A DNA stretch of 64,000 nucleotides, taken from assembly GCA_023460995.1 (NCBI GenBank), contig JAEWOE010000002.1:1-64000 (forward strand). The letters run 5' to 3'. The stretch comes from Bacillota bacterium (lineage in GTDB: Bacteria; Bacillota_I; Bacilli_A; RF39; UBA660). The notes under the pieces were generated by a model. That model was not told the origin of the DNA, did not search any database, and was given only the letters and a program-made list of their open reading frames with translations. Within the stretch, counting starts at the first letter, position 1. Each line of letters begins with the position of its first letter. Positions 8,657 to 16,690 of this stretch are shown piece by piece. A program made the translations under genes and the position numbers.

Positions 8657-9724
8657 ATGCATAAAAAGAGATTGAAAAACTGGGTTAGAGTTGCACTTTT
8701 TTCTATAGGTATAGTACTTACAACAGTCTTTTCTTTAATATCGGCTGTCCTTTTATATCGTAGCTATAATCCGGCAACCCATAATAAAAATTTACTTGTT
8801 TCTTATAATAGTGAGGACAGTTTAAATTATAAAATAACTACCAAAGAAAATGATTATTATTTAGATACTGATTTAGGAATGGATAAGCAATATGTATCTT
8901 CGATAATTGATAAGATTTCGTTTTCAGTTGGTTATAACTTTAATTCATCTAAAGTATTGGATTATAAGTATGATTATAGTATCGTTGCCACTTTAGTTGG
9001 TAATTATGATGGCGGAAGTAAAAATAACGAATTATGGAGTAAAGAGTTTATTTTAGAACCATCTACATCTATAGAATTAGAATCATCAAATGATATTACT
9101 ATTAATAAGAATTTTGATATAGATTATCAAACTTATAATAGTGTTATGCAAAGTTTTAAAAATGAATTTAATTTAATGGTTGATGCATATTTAAATATAG
9201 ATTTTAAAGTTAATATAAAATCAGCGGTAGGTGAAAATAATCAGATTGATGAATCTAATTTGATAAATATTAAAATGCCTCTTCTTAGTGATACTACATA
9301 TATTGACTATACTAAAACTGGTATTAAAGATAATAATATTTGGACAACTGTAACTAAAATAGAACAGACAACTATATTCTTAAAAATTTTATATGGTGTA
9401 GCTTTAATATTAGGGTTAGTTCTTGATGGTTTACTATTATTAAAAGTTTATAAAACTACTGAAAAAGATAGATATTTTTATGAACTTAATAAGATATTTA
9501 AATTTTATGCTGATATTCTTGTTGAGGTTGAAGAAATACCAGAAAATCATAAATTAAAAAATATTAAGGTTAGTAATTTTAAAGACATGATTGATGTTAA
9601 CGAAGAACTACATTTACCTATTTTATATTTTGAAGGTAAAAATAAAACTAATTTCTTTATAATGAGTGATATATATTATTATGAATTTATCTTAAGTAAA
9701 GAAAAGCTTAACAGTAGTGAATAA
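8657..9724 (+). CDS. DUF5305-like membrane-anchored extracytoplasmic protein
   Basis: 355 aa. It has a first membrane span at residues ~11-35, a large outside domain (~36-240) rich in beta strands and Tyr/Asn/Ser, a second span at ~243-265, and a cytoplasmic tail of about 90 residues. This layout and the YxYxYSIVATLVG-type strand resemble DUF5305 proteins, which in other bacteria and archaea often stand next to signal peptidases; the match is from memory of the family. It begins 3 bases after the signal peptidase stop, so the three genes form one operon. It may help present or assemble the secreted TasA-like protein, but this is inference. Confidence 0.6.
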   Translation: MHKKRLKNWVRVALFSIGIVLTTVFSLISAVLLYRSYNPATHNKNLLVSYNSEDSLNYKITTKENDYYLDTDLGMDKQYVSSIIDKISFSVGYNFNSSKVLDYKYDYSIVATLVGNYDGGSKNNELWSKEFILEPSTSIELESSNDITINKNFDIDYQTYNSVMQSFKNEFNLMVDAYLNIDFKVNIKSAVGENNQIDESNLINIKMPLLSDTTYIDYTKTGIKDNNIWTTVTKIEQTTIFLKILYGVALILGLVLDGLLLLKVYKTTEKDRYFYELNKIFKFYADILVEVEEIPENHKLKNIKVSNFKDMIDVNEELHLPILYFEGKNKTNFFIMSDIYYYEFILSKEKLNSSE

Positions 9725-9764
9725 TATTATAGCGTAATATAATCTTTATAATAATGATTTATTT

Positions 9765-9819
9765 AAAATAGTTGATTAATGTGATTCAAGAAAAAAAGTC
9801 ACATTTTATCAACTATTTT
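9765..9819. repeat. Imperfect inverted repeat, possible bidirectional terminator
   Basis: AAAATAGTTGAT + ATGTGA on the left pair with TCACAT + ATCAACTATTTT on the right, around a 14-base A-rich loop with a small internal bulge. It lies between the DUF5305-like gene and the CmpB-like gene. The A-run on one side and T-run on the other fit a terminator for either strand. Confidence 0.55.
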
Positions 9820-9852
9820 ATTATATACTAGTAACAGAAGGTTTGATGTGAA

Positions 9853-10506
9853 ATGAAAAAAAGTAGTTTAAAAATTGATTTATATGAAAGTTTTTGGATT
9901 TTTTTTATTGGTTGTTTTATGGGCGTATTTATTGAAACTATTTATTGTTTAGTTAAAAATGGGTATCTTGAAAGTAGACAAGGACTAATATATGGACCAT
10001 TCAATTTGGTATATGGACTTGGAGCTCTTATTATAACTTTAATTTTAAAAAAGATTGTTACAAGAAAGATAGTTAATATTTTCTGCATATCTTTTGTTAT
10101 AGGAAGTATATTTGAATATTGTTGTAGTTTTTTTCAAGAATTTGTCTTTGGTACAGTTTCTTGGGAATATAGTCATAAATTTTTAAATGTTAATGGGCGT
10201 ATTACTTTACTTTATTCTATTTTTTGGGGAATACTTGGTGTCTTATGGCTTAAATATATTTATCCAAGGTTTCAAGAATTAATCTTAAACTTACCTAATA
10301 ATATGACTAAAGCATTAACATATATTTTACTAGTATTTATGGTATTTAATGTATTCATTTCCTTTTTAGCAGCCTATCGTAGGAATGAAAGATATTATGG
10401 AATTCACGCTAGTAATAGTTTTGAACAGTACTTAGATAAAAATTATCCTGATGATTATATAGATAAAATATACCCTAATGCTATACATATACGGATAGAA
10501 AAGTGA
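9853..10506 (+). CDS. CmpB-like (PF06541-type) membrane protein, putative ABC permease
   Basis: 217 aa with about five to six hydrophobic segments. Residues 11-60 carry the hallmark of the ABC_trans_CmpB (PF06541) family: GxxxGxxxE near the start, then RQGLIYGPFNLVYGLGAL. Family members are annotated as putative ABC permeases, but their function is not established. A second, longer paralogue lies at 11607, on the other side of mraY. A short hairpin terminator overlaps the stop codon. Confidence 0.75.
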   Translation: MKKSSLKIDLYESFWIFFIGCFMGVFIETIYCLVKNGYLESRQGLIYGPFNLVYGLGALIITLILKKIVTRKIVNIFCISFVIGSIFEYCCSFFQEFVFGTVSWEYSHKFLNVNGRITLLYSIFWGILGVLWLKYIYPRFQELILNLPNNMTKALTYILLVFMVFNVFISFLAAYRRNERYYGIHASNSFEQYLDKNYPDDYIDKIYPNAIHIRIEK

Positions 10507-10526
10507 GTTTACTCATTTTTTTTTTG
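10502..10526 (+). terminator. Short terminator
   Basis: TGAGT/ACTCA stem with a TT loop over the stop codon, followed by ten T residues. Confidence 0.6.
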
Positions 10527-10555
10527 GACATGCATAGTTTTATATAGGTGATATT

Positions 10556-11551
10556 ATGCTTATAATGACTAAATCTGTATTAGCTAGTATGATTAGTTTT
10601 TTACTTACTATAATTCTATCCTTAGTATTAATACCTATTTTAAAAAAGTTTAAAATAGATCAGGTTTTAAGCGTTTACTTAGAAAGAACACATGGAAGTA
10701 AAAAATGTACTCCTACCATGGGAGGACTTATATTTGTACTTTCGACACTAATTACAATTATCTTATTACTATTACTAGATAAAATAAATCTGACCTATAA
10801 TTTTTTAATAATTATATGGGTTTTTGTTAGTTATAGTATAATAGGCTTTATTGATGATTATTTAATAATAAAAAGATCTTCTAATAAAGGACTTTCTGAA
10901 AACCAAAAATTTATTATGCAGATATTTGTAGCTATAATATTTTTCTACTTATTCATGGTTAGTGGTAATGAACCGTTACTATGGGTTCATACATTGAATA
11001 TAAAATATGATATAGGATTTCTATATGGTATATTTATTTTATTTGTATTAGTTGCTAGTTCAAATGCTGTTAATTTAACTGATGGTTTAGATGGACTGGC
11101 AACAGGTTTATCAATTATTGCTTATTTCACATTTGGACTTATATCATGGAATACTGGATGGCTTTTAGGATATAGTGAGATAGCGATATTTTGTTTTATA
11201 ATGGTAGGTTCTTTATTAGGATTTTTAGTATTTAATAGTCATCCAGCTAAAATATTTATGGGTGATACAGGATCACTTTCACTTGGTGCTACCTTAGGTA
11301 GTATTGCTATTCTTACAAGACATGAACTGCTTCTAGTAATTATAGGAATAGTATTTGTAATAGAGACACTTAGTGTTATACTGCAAGTATCATATTTCAA
11401 AATAACACATGGCAAGAGATTATTTAAAATGGCACCAATTCATCATGGACTAGAAAAAATGGGATATAAAGAAACCGATATAGTTAAATTCTTTTGGATT
11501 ATAGGTCTTATAGGTTCAATGATTGCTATTGGTTTTGGTATTTGGATCTAA
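10556..11551 (+). CDS. mraY: MraY, phospho-N-acetylmuramoyl-pentapeptide transferase
   Basis: Membrane enzyme that transfers phospho-MurNAc-pentapeptide to undecaprenyl phosphate, giving lipid I. 331 aa with about ten spans. Signature stretches are present: GGLIF after TPTMG, FIDDYL with the Asp pair (~101-106), NLTDGLDGLA (~175-184), FMGDTGSL (~231-238) and PIHHGLE near the C-terminus. GGTGATATT precedes the ATG at 10556; a second in-frame ATG 9 bases later is less well placed. In other Firmicutes mraY lies in the dcw cluster between pbpB and murD; here it stands between two CmpB-like genes. Confidence 0.95.
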   Translation: MLIMTKSVLASMISFLLTIILSLVLIPILKKFKIDQVLSVYLERTHGSKKCTPTMGGLIFVLSTLITIILLLLLDKINLTYNFLIIIWVFVSYSIIGFIDDYLIIKRSSNKGLSENQKFIMQIFVAIIFFYLFMVSGNEPLLWVHTLNIKYDIGFLYGIFILFVLVASSNAVNLTDGLDGLATGLSIIAYFTFGLISWNTGWLLGYSEIAIFCFIMVGSLLGFLVFNSHPAKIFMGDTGSLSLGATLGSIAILTRHELLLVIIGIVFVIETLSVILQVSYFKITHGKRLFKMAPIHHGLEKMGYKETDIVKFFWIIGLIGSMIAIGFGIWI

Positions 11552-11606
11552 AGGGTAGAAATTATATTTAAAATAAGGTATAATGTTAATCGTAGGAGTG
11601 ATTAAC

Positions 11607-12434
11607 ATGATAGAACAACTTAGTAATTATTTTTTGATTTTTATTATATATTCTTTTATAGGTTGGGCAATGGAGGTTGTACTAACCATAATACAAACTG
11701 GTAAATTTGTAAATAGAGGATTTCTAATTGGACCTTACTGCCCAATATATGGTTTTGGTAGTTTACTAATAACTAGCTTATTAAAAGAATACTTTGATAA
11801 CTTTATAGTATTATTTATACTTGCTATGGTAATATGTATGGTCTTAGAGTATATAACTAGTTATTTAATGGAAAAACTATTTAAAGCTAGATGGTGGGAT
11901 TATAGTGATTTAAAGTTCAATATTAATGGCAGAATTTGTTTAGAAACGGCTGTTCCTTTTGGAATAGGAGCATTATTAATTACATATGTTATACATCCAT
12001 TAGTTCTTGAATTAATAGGTTTTATGGGTAATACAACTTCTTTAATAGTAAGTATTTGTATATTCATATTATTCTTAACTGATAATATAATTTCTTTTAA
12101 TATTATATCTAAATTAAAGGATACAGGAATTAAAATTCGTAAAGATAGTACTGAAGAAATAACAAAGAAAATTAAGGAATACTTGCTTGAACAATCTAGA
12201 CTTACTAAACGTTTAGTATATGCATTCCCTAATTTTCAAGCTAGTATTAATAGTATTAAGTTAAAACAAAAAGAGTTAAGAAGAGAGTTAAAGGAAAAAG
12301 AACAACTATTGAAGTATGAAATAGAAGAAAAAGAATTTAATTTGGAAAAAGATTTAGAAAATAAAAAAGAAAAATTAGAAAAAGCAATGAGAAGTAAAAA
12401 AGAAAAATTAGAGAGAAAAATTAAAAAAAAGTAA
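11607..12434 (+). CDS. CmpB-like (PF06541-type) membrane protein with C-terminal coiled coil
   Basis: 275 aa paralogue of the protein at 9853. The N-terminal ~165 residues have the same pattern (FIGWAMEV, NRGFLIGPYCPIYGFGSLL, ARWWDYS, NGRICLE) and about five spans. It differs in a charged C-terminal tail of about 85 residues, from Leu190 on, dominated by Lys and Glu in heptad-like order, which should form a long cytoplasmic coiled coil. The start is set at ATG 11607 behind AGGAGT, not at ATG 11583. The function is unknown; its position beside mraY hints at an envelope role, which is inference. Confidence 0.72.
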   Translation: MIEQLSNYFLIFIIYSFIGWAMEVVLTIIQTGKFVNRGFLIGPYCPIYGFGSLLITSLLKEYFDNFIVLFILAMVICMVLEYITSYLMEKLFKARWWDYSDLKFNINGRICLETAVPFGIGALLITYVIHPLVLELIGFMGNTTSLIVSICIFILFLTDNIISFNIISKLKDTGIKIRKDSTEEITKKIKEYLLEQSRLTKRLVYAFPNFQASINSIKLKQKELRRELKEKEQLLKYEIEEKEFNLEKDLENKKEKLEKAMRSKKEKLERKIKKK

Positions 12435-12445
12435 AGACAAATAAC

Positions 12446-12474
12446 TTGACAAAGTAGATTAAATAATCTATAAT
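12446..12474 (+). promoter_or_regulatory. Consensus sigma-A promoter for the antiporter
   Basis: Perfect TTGACA (12446-12451), 17-base spacer and perfect TATAAT (12469-12474). It drives the riboswitch leader and the cation antiporter gene. Confidence 0.9.
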
Positions 12475-12484
12475 TTTAACATTG

Positions 12485-12597
12485 ATAAGGGAGTAATTGG
12501 CACTTTGTGTAGTAAAACCAACAGCATGATTTTATATCTGGTTTTACTTTAAACAATGAGACTTGTCTGTTTATTCAGGCAGTTTCTTTTTTTTGGC
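12485..12597 (+). ncRNA. Probable yybP-ykoY (Mn2+) riboswitch with terminator
   Basis: The leader contains AAGGGAGTA (12488-12496) and AATGAGAC (12555-12562), the two conserved strands of the yybP-ykoY fold. Between them is a paired arm GTAAAACCA/TGGTTTTAC. The second strand runs into an intrinsic terminator (TTGTCTG/CAGGCAG, then TTTCTTTTTTTT, 12563-12594). Metal binding by the aptamer would be expected to prevent termination. Genes controlled by this class include manganese exporters and cation antiporters, matching the downstream gene. The call is from motif recognition, not a covariance model search. Confidence 0.62.
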
Positions 12598-12614
12598 CAA
12601 GGGAGGAATTTTAT

Positions 12615-13583
12615 ATGATAATACAAGTTTTAATGATAATAATAGGTTTTATTCTACTTATAAAAGGAGCAGATTTTCTTGTAGATGGTGCAAGTAATGT
12701 AGCTAAGAAATTTCGTATACCAGAAGTTGTTATAGCGCTTACAATAGTTAGTATTGGTACTTCACTTCCAGAGCTAGTTGTTAGTTTAACTAGTGCACTA
12801 GATGGATATAGCGATATGGCAGTAGGGAACATAGTAGGAAGTAACATAGTTAATTTACTTTTTATTCTTGGTTTATGCGCAGTTATTAGACCGCTAGATA
12901 TAAAAAAACAAACACGACTTTTTGAAATACCAATAAATTTATTCGCAACTGTTTTACTGTTTATATTAGGAAATAGTTTTATAGGGAATAGTGTTATATC
13001 TCGAGTAGAGGGAATAATTCTTCTTACTTTCGCTGTATTATTTGTACTATACAATATGTATATGGCAAAACACGCTAAAGATATTGATAAGAAGGCAGTA
13101 GAACATGTCTCTCATAAAGAGATGAAACATATTAATGTTTATAAATCCATATTTGGAATAATAGGAGGTATTATTCTTCTAAAAGTAGGCGGGGACTTTG
13201 TCATTAAGTATTCAGTTTTAATAGCAAAAGATTTTGGTTTATCTGAAAAACTTATTGGATTAACAATTCTTGCTATTGCAACATCACTTCCAGAGTTAGT
13301 AACAAGTGTTACTGCAGCTATTAAAGGAGATTCTGATATAGCAATAGGAAATATAATTGGTTCAGAAATATTTAATATATTTTTAATATTAGGTACTTGT
13401 GCTACTATTTCACCTATTAATTATTCTATAAGTTATAATGCAGATATGTATTTATTAATGATTGGTGGTTTACTATTACTTTTATATCCATATACAAAAT
13501 TTAGTAAAAATAAACTAACTAGATTTAAAGGACTGATTTTTATTACTATGTATGTTTTTTATATGATAGTAACAATAATTTAA
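12615..13583 (+). CDS. Ca2+/cation antiporter of the CaCA family (YrbG-like)
   Basis: 322 aa, about ten membrane spans in two homologous halves. Each half has the alpha-repeat: GTSLPELVVS...GNIVGSNIVN (about 53-85) and ATSLPELVTS...GNIIGSEIFN (about 223-255). These GTSLPE and GN(I)xGSN motifs form the ion-binding site in CaCA exchangers. Position 1 of the last motif pair has Glu (GSE) instead of Asn, a small variation. The gene follows a probable Mn2+ riboswitch, so it may move Mn2+ as well as or instead of Ca2+; this is inferred from the leader. A strong GGGAGGA ribosome binding site and a terminator frame it as a single-gene unit. Confidence 0.88.
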   Translation: MIIQVLMIIIGFILLIKGADFLVDGASNVAKKFRIPEVVIALTIVSIGTSLPELVVSLTSALDGYSDMAVGNIVGSNIVNLLFILGLCAVIRPLDIKKQTRLFEIPINLFATVLLFILGNSFIGNSVISRVEGIILLTFAVLFVLYNMYMAKHAKDIDKKAVEHVSHKEMKHINVYKSIFGIIGGIILLKVGGDFVIKYSVLIAKDFGLSEKLIGLTILAIATSLPELVTSVTAAIKGDSDIAIGNIIGSEIFNIFLILGTCATISPINYSISYNADMYLLMIGGLLLLLYPYTKFSKNKLTRFKGLIFITMYVFYMIVTII

Positions 13584-13607
13584 GGACATATTAGTGTTCT
13601 TTTTTTG
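13582..13607 (+). terminator. Rho-independent terminator
   Basis: Stem AAGGACA/TGTTCTT (one G-T pair), six-base loop, then a run of T. It starts at the antiporter stop codon. Confidence 0.85.
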
Positions 13608-13899
13608 TTAATATATTTTTAACAATTACTATTAATTATGTAAAAAAGCAAGGAATTTTTTCAAAAGGATTATTTTAAGAAAAGAATTATTAAATTCAGC
13701 TTTTTTATAGTAACCTTCTTGCTATTAATTAATTTTGTTATATATGTATTAGAGAATTATTTTATATGAAATTGAAATTATGTTCTATTTTTGATGTTAA
13801 TATCTTATTCATATGTAATGAACGAAAATTGTTTCTAAAAACATATGTTGATTGCAGAAATTTTATTGATTGATTTTAATATATAAAATTGTCGAAAAA

Positions 13900-13908
13900 T
13901 GATATAAT
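13900..13908 (+). promoter_or_regulatory. Extended -10 promoter of the secreted-peptide cassette
   Basis: TGATATAAT, about 104 bases before the ATG at 14012. No consensus -35 is visible. Confidence 0.5.
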
Positions 13909-13944
13909 AGATATGTAATAGGGGTGGCAGTATTCTATTTGCAA

Positions 13945-13972
13945 GTAATGGTCGTTAAACTTTGTAATGGTC
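13945..13972 (+). repeat. Direct repeat GTAATGGTC x2
   Basis: Two identical 9-mers, 19 bases start to start, in the untranslated leader of the secreted-peptide gene. They could be a regulator site or part of an RNA structure; function unknown. Confidence 0.4.
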
Positions 13973-14011
13973 TAATTCATATTACAAAATATGAAATGAT
14001 GGGAGGGAGAA

Positions 14012-14434
14012 ATGCGTAAATCTAAAAAATTTTTAGTTTTAACCTCATTTGCTTTTATCTTCTTATTTGGAATATTAGAAGTTAATGCAGCAACAATTAG
14101 ATTATTTTCTCAGAAACTTAGAACTTCTTCTGATTGGACTGAAATGAGTGAAGACATTAAAACAAACACATCAAGCGAAGGTTATGTGAAAGTAAATAAC
14201 ATGGGTGGTACTTCATCACTTGGATTTAGAGCTAGAGGAAAGTCATAGAATGGAAGCATTTGGCAATGGACCAATTATGGGCCTACGACCAATGTAACTA
14301 CTGCTAACACAACTTATACAGTATTTTATATGCAATCTATGTCTGCAAGTATGCCTATTAATTTGAGCGTTCGTAATAACACGTCAAATTCAACAACACC
14401 GACAGTTGCCGGAACATGGCAATATGACAGATAA
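14012..14434 (+). pseudogene. Small secreted protein interrupted by an in-frame TAG; bacteriocin-like context
   Basis: The first open part (14012-14248, 78 aa) has a clear signal peptide (RKSKK start, hydrophobic core, NAA cleavage site near residue 27), followed by a mature part rich in Ser and Thr. An in-frame TAG at 14246-14248 ends it, but the same frame continues for 61 codons to TAA at 14432-14434. That part has secreted-protein composition, ending GTWQYDR. Read through, the product would be about 140 residues. It heads a cassette of membrane proteins, an ABC ATPase and an FtsX-like protein, typical of bacteriocin or peptide-export loci. It is either a point-mutated pseudogene, a truncated but working 78 aa peptide, or stop-codon readthrough. 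The family is not recognised. Confidence 0.55.
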
Positions 14435-14456
14435 ACATTTTTATTGATAGTAGCAT

Positions 14457-14490
14457 AAGGTCTTATGACCAAGACCTTCTTAATTATTTT
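14457..14490 (+). terminator. Hairpin, partial terminator or attenuator
   Basis: Perfect stem AAGGTCTT/AAGACCTT with an ATGACC loop, followed by CTTAATTATTTT. It lies between the peptide gene and the transporter genes and probably lets some transcripts through. Confidence 0.6.
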
Positions 14491-14518
14491 GTGAAAATTA
14501 ATTAGAAAGGATTTAATT

Positions 14519-15331
14519 GTGAAGGAATTAAAATATAATATCAATTATTTAATTAATAGGAAAGAACTCTATTTTGCACTACTCATTACTTTTGCCACCA
14601 GCCTAATTCATATATTTTTATGCATTAAAGAGTCTTTGCGATTAAACCAGTTTTATGAAGAACTATACACAGGGGAATACCAATTTATTTTGTACAATGT
14701 TAATGTTAATTTACAAACTTTAATTCTTATTATTGTTCCAATTATTTGTTCAATGATTTTATCAGATTCAAATATATTAGAAAACAAATTTAAAACAACC
14801 AATATACTTATTACTAGAATAAATTATAAAAAAAATATTTTAATTAGAGTGCTATCATGTATAATCATAACATTTATAATATGTTTTCTTAGTTTTGCGT
14901 TTAATTATATTGTTTTAAGAATCATTTTTGGAACAGGTAATTCCATAACTTTGACTCAAGGAGTAGCTTTTAATTTATATTCTTTGCCAGGATTTTTTTT
15001 AGATAACATACGAATTCAGAATCCAACTTTATTTGTAGTACTTATTAATCTATGTGTATCGTTCATTTATGGATTATTATCAGCATTTTCATATGCAATA
15101 TCTTTTTTCGTAAAAAATAGAATAATAATTTATTTTATTCCATTGATATTTTTAATACTAACAGATATGTTGCTTAATCGAATTAATTTAGGTGAATTTT
15201 CTTTTCTTACAATTATGCAACCATTTGGTAAATTTAACATGAGAATTTATGTTACATGTGTTAGTATTTTGTTAATCATTATTATGTCTTTAGTAGGAAT
15301 TAAGCTATTTAAGAAGGATGTATTAGTATGA
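14519..15331 (+). CDS. Six-span membrane protein, probable ABC-2 type permease subunit
   Basis: 270 aa. About six hydrophobic segments (near 15-35, 68-88, 112-135, 175-200, 205-225, 240-262) with a loop after the first span. It starts with GTG behind AGAAAGGA. The stop overlaps the next start (ATGA), so it is coupled to the following membrane protein. With the genes at 15328, 16001 and 16687 it would form one ABC transporter. The arrangement of several small, unrelated membrane proteins followed by one ATPase is common in lantibiotic immunity and peptide-export systems. No confident family assignment by eye. Confidence 0.65.
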   Translation: MKELKYNINYLINRKELYFALLITFATSLIHIFLCIKESLRLNQFYEELYTGEYQFILYNVNVNLQTLILIIVPIICSMILSDSNILENKFKTTNILITRINYKKNILIRVLSCIIITFIICFLSFAFNYIVLRIIFGTGNSITLTQGVAFNLYSLPGFFLDNIRIQNPTLFVVLINLCVSFIYGLLSAFSYAISFFVKNRIIIYFIPLIFLILTDMLLNRINLGEFSFLTIMQPFGKFNMRIYVTCVSILLIIIMSLVGIKLFKKDVLV

Positions 15332-16017
15332 AATATCTTTTAAAATCGCCTCAACTTATTGTATTCTTTATTATTATATTTATAATTGGTTGTTTTATTG
15401 GCTATAACATTTCAACTAATTTTTCACGTTTATACATATCCACATTAATGTTACCAATAATACGATATTCATTATTAGTATTAGTTGTAAGTATAAACTT
15501 TTTAGTATTTAGCTTACTAAGTGGATCTGTCATTGTATTACGAAAGAAATCATTATTTAGTTCTTTGATGTACATAACTAAAATTGAAATATTTATCTTA
15601 TTAATTCTATTTGTTATTTTGCATTTACCTATTTTATTTTTAAATATAAGTCAATCTCTAGAGCATTTAGATTTAATAATAAAGTCAATAATAAACTGCA
15701 TTCTGGTATCTTTGTTTTTATTTAGTTTAATAAAACTAATAGATGTAAGAATTAAAAACAGAATAACTGCTTGTGAGATATTTCTTAGTTGCTTTTGTAT
15801 TATGGATTTTTTACTAGAGCATTTCAATTGGTTCGGCAATAATGATCCGATTTTTGATTTTAGCTATATTTTTGTTTTGCCTTTTATCTATAAAAATTAT
15901 TTTGTAATGTTTTTAATACTGACAATAACAGGACTTTTTTTAACATCATTGAATGTGTTCCTTGGGATAAAAAAAGATTTTTTTTTAGGAAGTGATTCTT
16001 ATGATGAAAGGGATTAA
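15328..16017 (+). CDS. Membrane protein of the peptide/ABC cassette
   Basis: 229 aa with about six hydrophobic segments covering nearly the full length. It overlaps the previous gene by 4 bases and the following gene by 17, so the three are translated together. No motif is recognised. It is probably a membrane subunit of the transporter energised by the ATPase at 16687. Confidence 0.6.
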   Translation: MKYLLKSPQLIVFFIIIFIIGCFIGYNISTNFSRLYISTLMLPIIRYSLLVLVVSINFLVFSLLSGSVIVLRKKSLFSSLMYITKIEIFILLILFVILHLPILFLNISQSLEHLDLIIKSIINCILVSLFLFSLIKLIDVRIKNRITACEIFLSCFCIMDFLLEHFNWFGNNDPIFDFSYIFVLPFIYKNYFVMFLILTITGLFLTSLNVFLGIKKDFFLGSDSYDERD

Positions 16018-16690
16018 TTTACGAAAATTTGTTTTGTTTATAATGATAATTTCTATCATTTGTATATTAAAAAATGTCTTTATTAGTTTAAATAATGCTG
16101 GAACTTATGCCTATTTCGTTCGAAAAGTATTGGTTTCTTGGGATGAAAGTCAAATTTTAAATATAATATGGTTGTTACCAGTTATGCTTAGCAATTACAT
16201 AGTTTCAAGAAAATATTTTTTCAAAGTGCATCATTTTGATACAAGATATAATAATAGAAATTTTTTTATAAATAAACTTTTAATAAAATGTTGTTTGGAG
16301 TCTATTATATTTAATTTTCTTATAGCATTCTTACAAGTAATTGTATTGAGTTTGTCCACAAAAACATCTATTGTAATAAATATAGATGTTGTCTCTACCT
16401 TTGTACAATACATAATTGAAAGTGTATTTCTTAATGTAATCATTATTTTATGTTCTATGTATATAAAAAATTTTATGTATACGTATATTATATTTTTAAT
16501 GATTATTATTTTGAGTTTAACTACCATTATAAATTTGTCTTTTATTGGAGAAAACCCTAATTTGCCTTTTATAAATATATATTATAGTAATAAAATAAGT
16601 TTAGTAACTATTTTATTAACTGGAGCAGTTATATATTTTATTAAAAAGTTATATATACACTATGATATTTTAGGAGGTGTCGATCAATGA
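16001..16690 (+). CDS. Membrane protein of the peptide/ABC cassette
   Basis: About 229 aa and six membrane segments. The start is placed at ATG 16001 (a second ATG follows directly) after AGGAAGTG; GTG 15992 is also in frame. It overlaps the ATPase gene by 4 bases. No family is recognised. Its tight packing with the ATPase and with the two membrane proteins before it indicates one transporter complex. Confidence 0.6.
   Translation: MMKGINLRKFVLFIMIISIICILKNVFISLNNAGTYAYFVRKVLVSWDESQILNIIWLLPVMLSNYIVSRKYFFKVHHFDTRYNNRNFFINKLLIKCCLESIIFNFLIAFLQVIVLSLSTKTSIVINIDVVSTFVQYIIESVFLNVIIILCSMYIKNFMYTYIIFLMIIILSLTTIINLSFIGENPNLPFINIYYSNKISLVTILLTGAVIYFIKKLYIHYDILGGVDQ

Larger units (their letters stand above)
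13608..14011. other. Gene-free A+T-rich stretch with promoter and direct repeats
   Basis: About 400 bases without a credible gene. The last 110 bases hold an extended -10 (TGATATAAT, 13900-13908) and a pair of identical 9-base direct repeats GTAATGGTC at 13945 and 13964, between the promoter and the peptide gene. Nothing is recognised in the first 280 bases. Confidence 0.6.

Noticed and set aside
12611..13054. 147-codon - strand frame over the cation antiporter
   Set aside because: It is antisense to a well-supported CaCA gene with conserved motifs and good start signals.
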